64,000 bases of DNA from G963667975 sp963677395 (GTDB lineage Bacteria > Bacteroidota > Bacteroidia > Bacteroidales > G963667975): positions 2,294,001 to 2,358,000 of the forward strand of contig OY781965.2 in assembly GCA_963677395.2 (NCBI GenBank), in the 5' to 3' direction. Position 1 is the stretch's first letter. Each line of letters begins with the position of its first letter. A model generated the notes under the pieces. The model worked only from the letters and a program-made list of their open reading frames with translations. It was not told the DNA's origin and ran no database searches. The position numbers were made by a program, and so were the translations under genes. Positions 33,598 through 43,498 of this stretch are shown here, in pieces.

Positions 33598-34949
33598 GTG
33601 GCGAAAGGCTTTACAACAAAGAGGGTCTTCCCCTGATGGCATTTGGTCGCAAATACTTTGCAACCACAACCGGAACTCCTGCAGTACGTCCCAAAGAGGT
33701 TTCTAAATCAACCGAGGTTCTGGATGATAAAATCACCCTGGATAATATCGAGATTGCCAGCTGGGGAGCCAGTAATGATTTCCCGACCAAAGCAGATGAA
33801 ACCATCCGCAAAGTAGGTGTTCTGAATACCGGCTTAAAATTCGTCCGCAACTTCACCATCGGGCAGGGCATCTTTCCGGTGAATGTAATCGGTTATGACG
33901 ATCAGGGTAATGAACAGTTAAAGGTTATCGAGGACAGTAAGCTGATTAACTTCTGTCAAGGTCGTATGGTTCGCCGCTATATGGAAAAAGGTTTACGTGA
34001 TTTTTTCAAGTTCGGAATCGGGAATGTTCAGTTTATCCCCAATCAGGATGGTTCCCAGTTAGTTGGATTGAATACCATCAACGCAAAACATTGTCGTTAT
34101 ACCGTAGCCCAATCCGGCATTATTGAGAAAGTATGTGTTTCCGGCAGATGGCCAGATACACCCCGCACGGGTGAATACCAGTTTTTAGATTTACTGGATG
34201 AATACGATCCGTCAGCCGATCTGTTACGCCGCAGGATTTCAAAAGAGCTGAAAGGTAAATCCGTTGTTTACGCTGTTAAGGACAGCTGGAGCAATAACGA
34301 CTACTATCCCGAAACCACCTGGGTGAGTGCCTGGCTTGCCGGATGGACGGATGTTGCAATTATGGTTCCTGCTTTTTTGAAGAAAGCGTTTCAGAATCAA
34401 ATTAGTTGGAAATGGCATATCCAAATCCCTTATTCATTTTGGGACAGGAGATTCCCCAAAGAAGACTTTAAAACGATCGTTGACAGGCAGAATGCTATTG
34501 ATGCATACCTGGATCAGATCGAAGAAAATCTTTGCGGTCCGGCAAATGCTGAAAAACCGATTTTCACTTTTTTCGAGATTAATCCCAGTTCAGGCAAAGC
34601 CGAGGAACAGTGGATTATTACTGCACTTGATAATAAGTATAAAGAGGGTGATAAACTGGTTACGTCTGCAGCCGCAAACTCTGAAATTCTTTTTGCCATG
34701 ATGATCAACCCCAACGTGCTGGGTGCCGGAATGCCCGGGGGAACTTACGCAGGCAACCAGGGCGGCTCAAACATCCGTGAAGCTTTTCTTGTAAACATTG
34801 CAAATGCCTGGCTTGACAGGCAGAACATACTGGATCCGCTTGAAGCTTTTTTAGAATTTAACGGGGTAAGGGATGTTCAGCTTCGCTTCAGAAATACAAT
34901 TTTAACCACCCTTGATTCCGGTTCCGGAACAAAGAAAAATTTAGCATAG
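33594..34949 (+). CDS. Portal protein candidate (451 aa)
   Basis: It has the size, fold pattern and position of a portal subunit: N-terminal wing (WGASNDFPTKADETIRKVGV), helical stem region (NTGLKFVRNFTIGQGI) and a C-terminal clip/crown with SAAANSEILFAMMINPNVLG and an MPGGTYAGNQGGS loop. Portal dodecamers form the DNA gate of the capsid. It starts 4 bp before the end of the previous gene and is followed 2 bp later by a DUF6712 connector gene. Confidence 0.82.
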   Translation: MSGERLYNKEGLPLMAFGRKYFATTTGTPAVRPKEVSKSTEVLDDKITLDNIEIASWGASNDFPTKADETIRKVGVLNTGLKFVRNFTIGQGIFPVNVIGYDDQGNEQLKVIEDSKLINFCQGRMVRRYMEKGLRDFFKFGIGNVQFIPNQDGSQLVGLNTINAKHCRYTVAQSGIIEKVCVSGRWPDTPRTGEYQFLDLLDEYDPSADLLRRRISKELKGKSVVYAVKDSWSNNDYYPETTWVSAWLAGWTDVAIMVPAFLKKAFQNQISWKWHIQIPYSFWDRRFPKEDFKTIVDRQNAIDAYLDQIEENLCGPANAEKPIFTFFEINPSSGKAEEQWIITALDNKYKEGDKLVTSAAANSEILFAMMINPNVLGAGMPGGTYAGNQGGSNIREAFLVNIANAWLDRQNILDPLEAFLEFNGVRDVQLRFRNTILTTLDSGSGTKKNLA

Positions 34950-34951
34950 TT

Positions 34952-35935
34952 ATGTTATTCAAAGATATAAACGAAGTTACCGCCGTGCTGCCGGTGAGCA
35001 GTTCCGCAGATTTTAAGCGCTTAAAACCCGGTATCGAAGCCGCCGAACGGGATTTTCTGGTTACAGCAATTTCGAAGGCAATGTTCAAAAAGCTGGATGA
35101 TTACGCCGGAACCGGAAACCCGGGTTTGTCTGCAGATGATAAACAAAAATGGGATGAGCTCCTGAGGCTATCCCGTATAGCCGTAATTCATCTGGCCTAT
35201 TACACAGGCTATGACTATCTGAATGCCCTGATCTCCGGAACAGGATTCCAGCGCCAGGAATCCACCACCGTGAAAGGCTTATACAAGTATCAGGAAGATA
35301 ACCTTCGTAATTATTTTAAATCAACCGGTTTCAACGGGATAGATGATATTTTAGAGTATCTGGAAGAAAACATCACTGTATTCACGGATTTCCGGGATTC
35401 AGAGGAGTATAAATCGTTAAAAGGGAACTTTATTCCTGATACCAAAACTTTTGATAGCATCTACTTTATCGGAGGCAGCCGGTTAACTTTTTTGCGGCTG
35501 AAAAAGCATATCACCACAATATCAGAATTAGCCTTAAAGCAGGTACTTGGAGCAGAGAACCTGAAGCTTATTTGGGCGGAACTGGCAAAGGATGAACCGG
35601 CACAAAAGGTAAAAGATGTACTTCCCGTTATCCGAAAAGCACTGGCATTTATGAGTGTGGCCATGCTGATGGAAGACTCCGGGGCAGATTTAACAGAGAA
35701 AGGGCTCTACTTTGAGAGTAAAATATCAGGTTATAACAATGATACCAAGGTTCAGCCCTCCGAGAAAGACAGGATAGCCGCTTTAATCAAGCGTGATAAT
35801 GGTATCGGGGAAAGTTATTTACGTGAGTTAAAGAACCATCTGAAAGATCATGCAGCCGACTGGGATAATTATGTGGCAACAACCGGCTATATTCATAATC
35901 GTGATAACACAGGCAAAAAAATCTTTGTAGCATGA
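34952..35935 (+). CDS. DUF6712-like head-tail connector protein (327 aa)
   Basis: A helical protein starting MLFKDINEVTAVLPVSSS, with the ERDFLVTAISKAMFKKLDDY and IAVIHLAYYTGYDYLN segments seen in DUF6712 connector proteins of Bacteroidota phages. It follows the portal by 2 bp and probably forms the neck. It overlaps the next gene by 4 bp. Confidence 0.75.
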   Translation: MLFKDINEVTAVLPVSSSADFKRLKPGIEAAERDFLVTAISKAMFKKLDDYAGTGNPGLSADDKQKWDELLRLSRIAVIHLAYYTGYDYLNALISGTGFQRQESTTVKGLYKYQEDNLRNYFKSTGFNGIDDILEYLEENITVFTDFRDSEEYKSLKGNFIPDTKTFDSIYFIGGSRLTFLRLKKHITTISELALKQVLGAENLKLIWAELAKDEPAQKVKDVLPVIRKALAFMSVAMLMEDSGADLTEKGLYFESKISGYNNDTKVQPSEKDRIAALIKRDNGIGESYLRELKNHLKDHAADWDNYVATTGYIHNRDNTGKKIFVA

Positions 35936-36141
35936 CAGATTCAGGCATTTATGTACAAAAAGAGATCGCAGCCCTTAAAGCAGAAAATGAGAGTCTGCAG
36001 ATCAAAATTCATAAGAATAAGGAACAAATACAGGAACTAATCCGTAATTGTGATCATTCCAGAACACACACGGAATCCGTGGTATATGGAGAGATGGAAG
36101 TTTGCTCACTCTGTGGAACCATCCTTGAAAAGAATTTTTAA
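35932..36141 (+). CDS. Small coiled-coil protein with zinc-ribbon-like end (69 aa)
   Basis: A helix with heptads (EIAALKAENESLQIKIHKNK) is followed by C/H pairs (NCDHSRTH, then CSLCG) that may bind zinc. It overlaps the connector gene by 4 bp. Function unknown; possibly a neck or tail-chaperone accessory. Confidence 0.6.
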   Translation: MTDSGIYVQKEIAALKAENESLQIKIHKNKEQIQELIRNCDHSRTHTESVVYGEMEVCSLCGTILEKNF

Positions 36142-36160
36142 ACCAAAAAAACATTACAAC

Positions 36161-36892
36161 ATGACTCCGATAATTTTAAAATACAGACGCTTTTTTATTC
36201 CGTTCACACTCAATGCTGAGATTCCAGTTTGCTGGAACGATGTATCTGCAAAACAGCTAATTGCAATCAGCCGATTATACAATGATGATATCACCGACAA
36301 TCAGTTGATCTCAATAATGTGCGATATCCCATTGAGGATTGTCAAAAAGCTGACAACCTACGAGCGTTACAAGCTGGCAAATGTATTTTCATTTGTAACG
36401 GATTTTAAACCGTTTAATACCTTTATTATCAAGGATATTTACGGGTGTTTTCCGCCACGTCCCAAGCTTGAAGGGATGACCTGGGAGCAGTTTATGTTTG
36501 TGGATACCTATTACAATAATTGGGCAGAAAACGGCTTACAAACGGATTTGGATAAGTTCTTTGCCTGTTTATACCTGAGAAAAGGAGACACATTTGACAG
36601 TTCGAAAATCGACCAGTATATGACTGAAAACTTTTATGTCGATAATGAATTAAAAATTGCTGTTTCAATTAATTACCGTTTGGTCAAAGAGTGGTTAACC
36701 GATGCTTATCCGATGGTTTTCCAGCGTCCGGATGAAACTCAGAAAGGTAAAGGAAAAAATAAAGGCTGGCTGCCTGTTTTTGAAAGCATTGTCGGGGATG
36801 ACATTATAAACCAGGACAAATATGCAAAACTAACCGTTCACACGGTGTTTAAATACCTGACAAGAAAAATTAAGGAAAATGCAAGGGGTTAA
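36161..36892 (+). CDS. Hypothetical neck/tail protein (243 aa)
   Basis: The true start is ATG 36161, after an AT-rich leader; an in-frame upstream start at 36050 would overlap the previous gene and is disfavoured. It has hydrophobic helices (LIAISRLYNDDITDNQLI) and an aromatic segment GMTWEQFMFVDTYYNNW. Position between connector and tape measure suggests tail completion; no family was recognised. Confidence 0.65.
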   Translation: MTPIILKYRRFFIPFTLNAEIPVCWNDVSAKQLIAISRLYNDDITDNQLISIMCDIPLRIVKKLTTYERYKLANVFSFVTDFKPFNTFIIKDIYGCFPPRPKLEGMTWEQFMFVDTYYNNWAENGLQTDLDKFFACLYLRKGDTFDSSKIDQYMTENFYVDNELKIAVSINYRLVKEWLTDAYPMVFQRPDETQKGKGKNKGWLPVFESIVGDDIINQDKYAKLTVHTVFKYLTRKIKENARG

Positions 36893-37379
36893 ATTTTCTG
36901 CTTTAGTGGCTTACTTCAGAAAATTAGCCACGGAACATATTGAGATTAGGCACAGCGAAGCCGATAAACATTTTTATCGCTTCGAGCTCGAAGAGATCCT
37001 GATGGGATTGAATAACGTGAAATATCCGGCAATGATTCTGGAAGGGTACAAATTTGATTACACGGATAATAAAAGCGATAACCCGGTTAAAAATCGTCAG
37101 GGGGCGTTTGTGTTGATGGATGTAGTAAATGATCCGGGGGATTATGACAAAATTCATGATTTATGGGACAGAATGGAAGAAATCGGGGACGATATACTGG
37201 CCAGAATCAAAGCCGACAAACGAAATCCAAATTCTCCTGTCAGGGATTTTGACCTGAGCTCCGTAGATGGCAGCCTGATTGCTTCAGAAATTGCCGGACA
37301 CTACGGAATACGTTTCACGTTTACAATCAATTGCAGGTATAATCTTAATGTTGATCAAAGCCGATGGATAGCCAGGTGA
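36879..37379 (+). CDS. Hypothetical tail-completion protein (166 aa)
   Basis: It overlaps the previous gene by 14 bp and the next by 16 bp, so it belongs to the same transcript. Alpha/beta with KFSALVAYFRKLATEHIEI at the start and a terminal strand GIRFTFTINCRYNLNV. Function unknown; phage tail-terminator candidates occur at this place. Confidence 0.62.
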   Translation: MQGVKFSALVAYFRKLATEHIEIRHSEADKHFYRFELEEILMGLNNVKYPAMILEGYKFDYTDNKSDNPVKNRQGAFVLMDVVNDPGDYDKIHDLWDRMEEIGDDILARIKADKRNPNSPVRDFDLSSVDGSLIASEIAGHYGIRFTFTINCRYNLNVDQSRWIAR

Positions 37380-37870
37380 GAGAAGAATACAACCAGATGG
37401 TCAGAAAGTGGACCAGCATGGTAAAGCGTAAACTTACCGGCAGTGCCGGCAGGTTCCGCCATGGGAAGAGCGGTATGGTTACACGGGGCAAAGGCTGGAA
37501 ATCTCATCCTGAAAACAAGCTGGATAATTCCATGAAGCATAAAACACATCAGAGTTTTGGCGAGATAGACTCCGTGGGATTTCAGTTCGAAAGACACGGG
37601 GTGTTTGTCCACAAGGGCGTTGGACGTGGTTATGAAATGCAAAGCGGGATGGTGGTCAGAACCGCAAAGAGCAAACCCGCAAATGTTTACCATACAATTA
37701 TGGGTGTCAGGGTAACATTTGGTTCTTTGGATATATTGAACCAGCGAAGCCGTAAACCCGTGGAGTGGTTCAATCCTATACTTGACGAGTATTTACCGGA
37801 GCTCGCGGATAAAGTGGCAGAGATGAAAGCGGATGCCGTGTTTAACAGTGAGTGGGCGAAGATCCGGTAA
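37364..37870 (+). CDS. HK97 gp10-like minor structural protein candidate (168 aa)
   Basis: A basic protein with a Gly-rich SAGRFRHGKSGMVTRGKGWK region and a C-terminal helix pair (FNPILDEYLPELADKVAEMK), reminiscent of gp10-like neck/tail proteins. Position in the operon agrees; no family was confirmed. Confidence 0.6.
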   Translation: MDSQVREEYNQMVRKWTSMVKRKLTGSAGRFRHGKSGMVTRGKGWKSHPENKLDNSMKHKTHQSFGEIDSVGFQFERHGVFVHKGVGRGYEMQSGMVVRTAKSKPANVYHTIMGVRVTFGSLDILNQRSRKPVEWFNPILDEYLPELADKVAEMKADAVFNSEWAKIR

Positions 37871-37929
37871 AAAAGCCGGTCGTTTTGGTAACCTTTTCGT
37901 AATATTGCAGCATAATAAATAAGACAATT

Positions 37930-38712
37930 ATGGTAGCATTTCTTACTGTTCTCTTAATACTCATTTTCATTGTCGTTTTGAATGCAACTAAATCAACAAA
38001 GGGAAAACGCCAAAGCTCTTTAAATACTCATAAAACTAATTATACTCTGGACGATATTAAACAATCCAGAGCCCGATACGACTCTCAGGAAGAAAAAGAT
38101 GATCGGTTCAAACTACTATACAATGATTACTATTACAAACATTCCCGGATGGGATTGGATGAAATATCAGAGTATATAGAGCAAAAACGTGAAGAGGATG
38201 ATTATTATTGGGGACGTAACCGGATTGAGTATAAAGTTCTTATGGATATATCCAGAAAGCTGCATCATGAAAGACTGGAGTCATTCCGGAAAAGAATAGA
38301 ATCAGAATTACCCCAGGATATTCCGGTTCATGAAGCACTTGATATGATTCATGAACTTAAGCTTAAAAAACATGCAGTGGATGATTTTTGCGTGAAAAAG
38401 TTCATGGAATACATTGATAATGCGTTAATAGAGCGGTATGAAATTGAGTTAAAATCATATTCTAAAACCAGAAAAGTAATCTGGGTAAATGCACGAATAA
38501 ATGAGGGTGTATACATTCCTTTGCAATACAAGGAGATGGTTGAGCATGAAGCTGATTTTGAGAAAAATAACAGCATTGAATATCTGAAGAAAGAGCGTAA
38601 GAATATACAAAACAAGATATCAAAATACAAACAATCAGGAGATACAGACAAAGTTGAAGCTTATATTCAGCAACTTGAAGAGAACACCAATAAAATAAAG
38701 GGATTCAAATAA
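37930..38712 (+). CDS. Membrane-anchored coiled-coil protein, possible accessory gene (260 aa)
   Basis: An N-terminal membrane helix (MVAFLTVLLILIFIVVLNA) leads into a basic linker and a long coiled-coil body (YDSQEEKDDRFKLLYNDYYY; NSIEYLKKERKNIQNKIS). It is AT-rich, with its own AT-rich upstream region, and sits apart from the tightly packed neighbours, so it looks like a later insertion. It could act at the membrane in exclusion or lysis timing; unproven. Confidence 0.65.
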   Translation: MVAFLTVLLILIFIVVLNATKSTKGKRQSSLNTHKTNYTLDDIKQSRARYDSQEEKDDRFKLLYNDYYYKHSRMGLDEISEYIEQKREEDDYYWGRNRIEYKVLMDISRKLHHERLESFRKRIESELPQDIPVHEALDMIHELKLKKHAVDDFCVKKFMEYIDNALIERYEIELKSYSKTRKVIWVNARINEGVYIPLQYKEMVEHEADFEKNNSIEYLKKERKNIQNKISKYKQSGDTDKVEAYIQQLEENTNKIKGFK

Positions 38713-38744
38713 ATCAAATTGTATTCACCACTTAGATTTTCAGT

Positions 38745-38752
38745 TATATTTG
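38745..38752 (+). promoter_or_regulatory. Promoter -7 box before the structured leader
   Basis: TATATTTG, followed by C, matches TAnnTTTG. It lies 50 bp before the long inverted repeat and 149 bp before the next gene, so the transcript would start with the structured leader. Confidence 0.5.
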
Positions 38753-38801
38753 CAGTGTCTAAATTATCATATTAATAATGTTTATACTTCATTTCAGAAT
38801 A

Positions 38802-38883
38802 GGGCAAAACCCGGCAAGGTTTCAGTTTCCGTGAGGGGCTGACGGTTATATGATAGCCGAGACAAACCTTCCGGGTTTTGCCC
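38802..38883 (+). promoter_or_regulatory. Structured 5' leader with a 20-bp inverted repeat
   Basis: GGGCAAAACCCGGCAAGGTTT (38802-38822, one bulged C) pairs with AAACCTTCCGGGTTTTGCCC (38864-38883) around a 41-nt loop that contains a smaller hairpin (CCGT...ACGG). It ends 17 bp before ATG 38901 with GGGAGG as likely ribosome-binding site in between. Possibly an attenuator or riboregulator for the tail module; no riboswitch class was recognised. Confidence 0.6.
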
Positions 38884-38900
38884 GTTTTGGGAGGAATTAA

Positions 38901-39191
38901 ATGAAAAAGAAAATCGGGTTTATCAATTATGATAACTCAGATGAACCCCGTGAAGAATCAGTTCCGGAACCTGATTATTCCAAAATCCGCGAAATTATCC
39001 TTAACAGTTACTTACCCGTATCCGAAGCTAGTGAGGCAGATGAGCTACTGAGCCAGACAGACATCCTTGAGTTTGTCGGCCAGTTTATCCAAACACCCCA
39101 TGGTGCAGCTGTTCATGAGTTACTTACAGAGCTGGGTTTCAAGACAAAAACCTTTGACGGAAAGATCTATTGGATGGTGAAAATCGCCTGA
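38901..39191 (+). CDS. Small protein before tape measure, possible tail chaperone (96 aa)
   Basis: Acidic N-terminus, then a helical domain (REIILNSYLPVSEASEADEL, LEFVGQFIQTPHGAAVHELL). Tail assembly chaperones usually sit right before tape measure genes; no programmed frameshift was seen. It starts after a strongly structured leader. Confidence 0.6.
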   Translation: MKKKIGFINYDNSDEPREESVPEPDYSKIREIILNSYLPVSEASEADELLSQTDILEFVGQFIQTPHGAAVHELLTELGFKTKTFDGKIYWMVKIA

Positions 39192-39251
39192 AAATAGCTG
39201 TCCTTTACATTCAGATTCGCCTGGTATTGCTTTGCCAAAAACTTATAAGTT

Positions 39252-42200
39252 ATGGCAGGCAGTTATACCAGGCGAATTCAGTTATATATAAACGGGAAGG
39301 AAGTAAATAACGACATCCGTTCAATAAAGAACGAGATGAATAAGCTCATCAATGAGCAGGCCCGTATGGAACTCGGCTCCAAAAAATACATTGAAGCCGG
39401 GGCAAAGATCAGGACACTGAAGGGTATCATTCAGGAGCATAACGAACAACTCAGGACAACATCAAAGGGCTGGTTTAATTTAAAGGCAATAGCCGAGAAC
39501 ATGAACCGGTATTTTATTTTGCTCGGTTCATTCATCGCAGGAATCACGGGAATCATCACTTCCGGAAAACGGGCTATCACCACCTTTGCCGAGTTTGATG
39601 ATAAGATTTCCGACGTGATGAAAACTGCCCAGATGGGTAAAGAGGCAGTTCTGGGGATGAATGAAACATTCAAAAAAATGGATACCCGAACCGCCCAGCT
39701 TGAAATCCTGGATCTGGTCCGGGTTGGCGGTAAACTGGGGCTGACAAAGGAAAAGGATATCGAAGGATTTGTTAAGGCAGCGGATAAAATAAATGTAGCC
39801 TTAAAAGAAGATTTGGGCGGCAATGCAGAGGAAGCCGTTAACGAGATCGGGAAGCTGGTAGACCTGTTTAAACTCAAGGATAAGTTCGGTATTGAGGATT
39901 CCATGATTAGAACCGGGTCTGCTATCAATGCGCTGGGGGCAGCATCAACGGCAAACGAAGGCTACCTGGTAGAGTTTACCAAACGTGTTGCCGGAGTAGC
40001 TCCGCAGGCGAAAATATCCCTTCAAAGCGTTTTGGGGCTTGGTGCAACACTGGATTCACTGGGACAGACATCGGAAGTGTCCAGCACCGTATACTCAGCC
40101 GTTATAACCGGGATGTTTCAGGATACGGAGACCTATTCTAAAATTGCCGGAATGAGTGTAAAGGCGTTTTCCAGCCTCTTGAAAAAAGATGCCAATGAAG
40201 CGTTTATAAAATTTTTGGAAGGGCTTAACGGGAACGGTGCCGGCATGGAAGAACTCGTTCAGAAAATGGATGGTCTGGGGCTGGAAGGTAAACGCAGCAT
40301 TGCAGTACTGGGTGTGCTGGCAGGCAATACCAAAACACTCAGGGAGCAACAGAAACTCTCAAACGATGAGTTTAACAAGGGAACCTCACTGATCAATGAA
40401 TTCAACACCAAAAACAATAACTCCCAGGCAACCCTTGAAAAGAAGCGAAAAGAACTGTATAACCTCACGGTAGATCTTGGTCAAAAGCTGATGCCGGTAC
40501 TCACTGTTTCAACATCCGGATTCAGTTATTTCGTGAAGGTGGTAAGTGTTACAACAGATTGGTTTATAAAAAATTCACGTGCAATCATTACCACGACATC
40601 CGCAATTGCAGCCTATACCGTTGTAACCAAGCTGGCTACCCTGTGGCAACAACGAAGTACAGCCGGTACAATTGCCAATACAATTGTAACCAAAGCGCAT
40701 ACCCTGGCTACGGAAGGGGCTTTTGCTGCAACCCAGCTGCTGGCTGCTGCAAAAATGTTATTAACCCTTAATATTAATGGTGCTACACAGGCAATGAGAG
40801 TATTCATTGCAACAACCAAGCTTAACCCGATAGGCTTACTGGTTGGATTAATAACCGTTGCCGCAGGTGCATTTTTATCCTTCAGGGACAAAGCCGATGA
40901 TGCAAAATCTTCTAGTGAGGATTTTCTGGAATCTTTAAAATCACATACAGACTCCGTGATTAAAGAGAAGAATGAAGTCAACTCACTGATCAGACATATC
41001 ATAACACTGAACGAAAAGAGCGAATACCGTAAAAAGCTGATCAGCGAACTACAGGAAAAATACCCGGACTTCCTTAAAAATATCAATACGGAGAAAGTTT
41101 CAAATGCCCAGCTCCTGCTGGTGCTGGAACGGGTAAATTCATCCTATCAGCAACGGTTAAAACTGGCAGGAATAAAAGCCCGTGAAGAGGCTATTGAAAA
41201 GAAGATCGTTGACAACGAGAGCCGTAAACTGGAGATCGAAGAACAGCTGGAAGAACTGCGTAAAAAAGCAACCACGGCAGGATCGAGCGATGACAGACTG
41301 GCAAAAGCGTTGGAAGCAGAGTATAATACCCTCACAGGCAAAAACAAAGAACTCTCGAACCAGCTGGATGCACTCAGTAAAAAAGAGTCATCGTTGCAGG
41401 AAAGCATGGATACCACCAGTCTGGAAGCCCTTAAAAGGCAGAAAGCGCAGATAGAATCAGGGATAAAAACAACCGAGTCACAACTGGCCACGGCAAAAGA
41501 TAAGCAGCTTCAGGATAAAATTGACTTCTACACCAACCAGCTAAAACAGTACAACTTACAAAGTAAATTGCTGGATGAACAGATCAAAAACGCAAAAACA
41601 GCAGAAAAATCCAATGAGCCCGTCACCGGAAATGGCGGATTTACCCCTGCAGAAAAAAGTAAAAAGAAATATTCTTTAACGGATGATTTAAATTACATAA
41701 GGGAGCTTTACAGGCTCAAAAACAGCTTTTTAAGCGGTGAAATAAAAACAGAAGAGGAGTACAACCGGAAAAAACTTGATCTGGATATTCAATTTTTGGA
41801 GGCAAGAATCAAAGCAAATAAGGATAAAGGGGAAGATCTTCTCAATATACAGCAGGATTTTGCAGACAAAAAACTTGAGAAAAAGAAAGCCGAAGACAAA
41901 CGCTTAGAATCTCTTACAGAGGCTTCTACGGCAGCCGACAGTGAGGTACAAAAGGAGAGAGAAAGTTATGCGAAAAAGCTGAAGGAGTTGGAGTTATACG
42001 GGAAGACAAAAGAGCAAATGACTGCACTGGAGCTTCGGGCGTATGAATCCCTGACAGCGGCACATTTGAAAAAGCTGGACAAACTTGATGCCGATGCTAT
42101 GAAAGCAGAAATCGAGCGTCGCCAACAGGTTTTTGAATCCGGTCTTCAGGATTTGAGAATGAAGAATTCCGATGAGTTGAGCACCATCACCAGCTTAGAG

Positions 42201-43496
42201 CAGGCAAAAGCTTTACTTTCTGATTCGATGAGTTCGGAAGAATTGAATAAAATCAAAACCCTGGAACAGGCCAAAAAGGCACTCAAAAAGAAGTACCAGG
42301 TCGATGAAGAAAAATTTACCCGTGAGCATTTAAACGAGCTATTGAAGCAACTGCAGGAAGTGATGGCTTCCGGGAAATTTGAAAACATTGCACTCAGTGA
42401 CAGCCTCTTAAGTGAAGAAGAGAAAAAAGTACTCGTTGAGCGTATAAATGAAGTTAAAAAACTGCTTGGAAACCTAGATACTACTTCGGAGTTATCCATT
42501 ACAGATAATACCGACCTGCTGGGATTTTCGAAAAACGATTGGGATATTTTTTTCAATAATCTGGAATCAGGTAAAATTGGGATTGATGAAATTGCTATGG
42601 CAACACAGGCTCTTGGCAATGTCTGGAAGTCTTATAACGACTTCGTGAGCGCAGGAGAACAACGACAGCTCAAGCAGTTTGAAAAGACTCAGAACCAGAA
42701 AAAAGAAACCCTGAAAAAGCAGCTGGATGCAGGTTTAATATCCCAGGAAAACTATACTAAATCTCTTGAAGACCTGGATGCAGAAACAGAGCGTAAGAAA
42801 GCCATATTTGACCGTAATGCAGCTATTCGTGAACGCAATATCGCGTTGATGAGTGCCATTGTAAACACCTCCGTAGCCGTCACAAAAGCATTGCCTAACC
42901 TGATTCTGGCTGCACTTGTGGGAGCTGCCGGCGCTTTCCAGATTGGCACCATTCTTTCAACCCCGTTGCCGGAGATGCCCGGAGCTGAAGAGGGCGGGTT
43001 TATCAATGTTCGCAGAAGCCAGGATCAGAAAACCTTCCGTTCGGTATTCAGTCCCCGAAAACGAGGCTATGTAAGCGGCCCAACGATCATCGTGGGTGAA
43101 AAGCCAAACTCCAGTGAGTACGTGGTCTCGGATGCGGGGGTGAATAACCCGACCGTTCGCCCGGTACTGGATATTCTGGAGATGGCACGCCAGAACGGGA
43201 ACCTGGCACAGATCAACCTGCCGGCAATCCTGCAAAGTATGTATCCCTCATTTTCCGGACGGGAAAAGGGCGGCTATGCCGATATTCAGAATTCAGAACC
43301 CGTGAAGTTTGCATCCATTCAAAATGATTCAAATGCCATGATGATGGAGCTGATCCGGCAGAATACCCTGGTCATGCAGGACTTACGAAACAAGCTGGGA
43401 GAAAAGCTTACGGCAGAAGTATCCTTAAAGGGAAAGAACGGCATCCTTGAACGAATGCAGGAACTTGAATCACTTACAGATAACGCAAATTTATAA
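39252..43496 (+). CDS. Tail tape measure protein (1414 aa)
   Basis: It sets tail length and is ejected into the host. The N-terminal 100 residues are charged coiled coil (IRTLKGIIQEHNEQL), with hydrophobic stretches at about 87-105, 527-550 and 1200-1240 (VAVTKALPNLILAALVGAAG) that could cross the host membrane. Most of 600-1150 is coiled coil rich in K, E, L and Q. The C-terminus has glycine-rich and structural segments (VIVGEKPNSSEYVVSDAGVN is typical of such ends). By length, at the usual scale of about 1.5 angstrom per residue, a tail of about 200 nm is expected. Confidence 0.9.
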   Translation: MAGSYTRRIQLYINGKEVNNDIRSIKNEMNKLINEQARMELGSKKYIEAGAKIRTLKGIIQEHNEQLRTTSKGWFNLKAIAENMNRYFILLGSFIAGITGIITSGKRAITTFAEFDDKISDVMKTAQMGKEAVLGMNETFKKMDTRTAQLEILDLVRVGGKLGLTKEKDIEGFVKAADKINVALKEDLGGNAEEAVNEIGKLVDLFKLKDKFGIEDSMIRTGSAINALGAASTANEGYLVEFTKRVAGVAPQAKISLQSVLGLGATLDSLGQTSEVSSTVYSAVITGMFQDTETYSKIAGMSVKAFSSLLKKDANEAFIKFLEGLNGNGAGMEELVQKMDGLGLEGKRSIAVLGVLAGNTKTLREQQKLSNDEFNKGTSLINEFNTKNNNSQATLEKKRKELYNLTVDLGQKLMPVLTVSTSGFSYFVKVVSVTTDWFIKNSRAIITTTSAIAAYTVVTKLATLWQQRSTAGTIANTIVTKAHTLATEGAFAATQLLAAAKMLLTLNINGATQAMRVFIATTKLNPIGLLVGLITVAAGAFLSFRDKADDAKSSSEDFLESLKSHTDSVIKEKNEVNSLIRHIITLNEKSEYRKKLISELQEKYPDFLKNINTEKVSNAQLLLVLERVNSSYQQRLKLAGIKAREEAIEKKIVDNESRKLEIEEQLEELRKKATTAGSSDDRLAKALEAEYNTLTGKNKELSNQLDALSKKESSLQESMDTTSLEALKRQKAQIESGIKTTESQLATAKDKQLQDKIDFYTNQLKQYNLQSKLLDEQIKNAKTAEKSNEPVTGNGGFTPAEKSKKKYSLTDDLNYIRELYRLKNSFLSGEIKTEEEYNRKKLDLDIQFLEARIKANKDKGEDLLNIQQDFADKKLEKKKAEDKRLESLTEASTAADSEVQKERESYAKKLKELELYGKTKEQMTALELRAYESLTAAHLKKLDKLDADAMKAEIERRQQVFESGLQDLRMKNSDELSTITSLEQAKALLSDSMSSEELNKIKTLEQAKKALKKKYQVDEEKFTREHLNELLKQLQEVMASGKFENIALSDSLLSEEEKKVLVERINEVKKLLGNLDTTSELSITDNTDLLGFSKNDWDIFFNNLESGKIGIDEIAMATQALGNVWKSYNDFVSAGEQRQLKQFEKTQNQKKETLKKQLDAGLISQENYTKSLEDLDAETERKKAIFDRNAAIRERNIALMSAIVNTSVAVTKALPNLILAALVGAAGAFQIGTILSTPLPEMPGAEEGGFINVRRSQDQKTFRSVFSPRKRGYVSGPTIIVGEKPNSSEYVVSDAGVNNPTVRPVLDILEMARQNGNLAQINLPAILQSMYPSFSGREKGGYADIQNSEPVKFASIQNDSNAMMMELIRQNTLVMQDLRNKLGEKLTAEVSLKGKNGILERMQELESLTDNANL

Positions 43497-43498
43497 TT

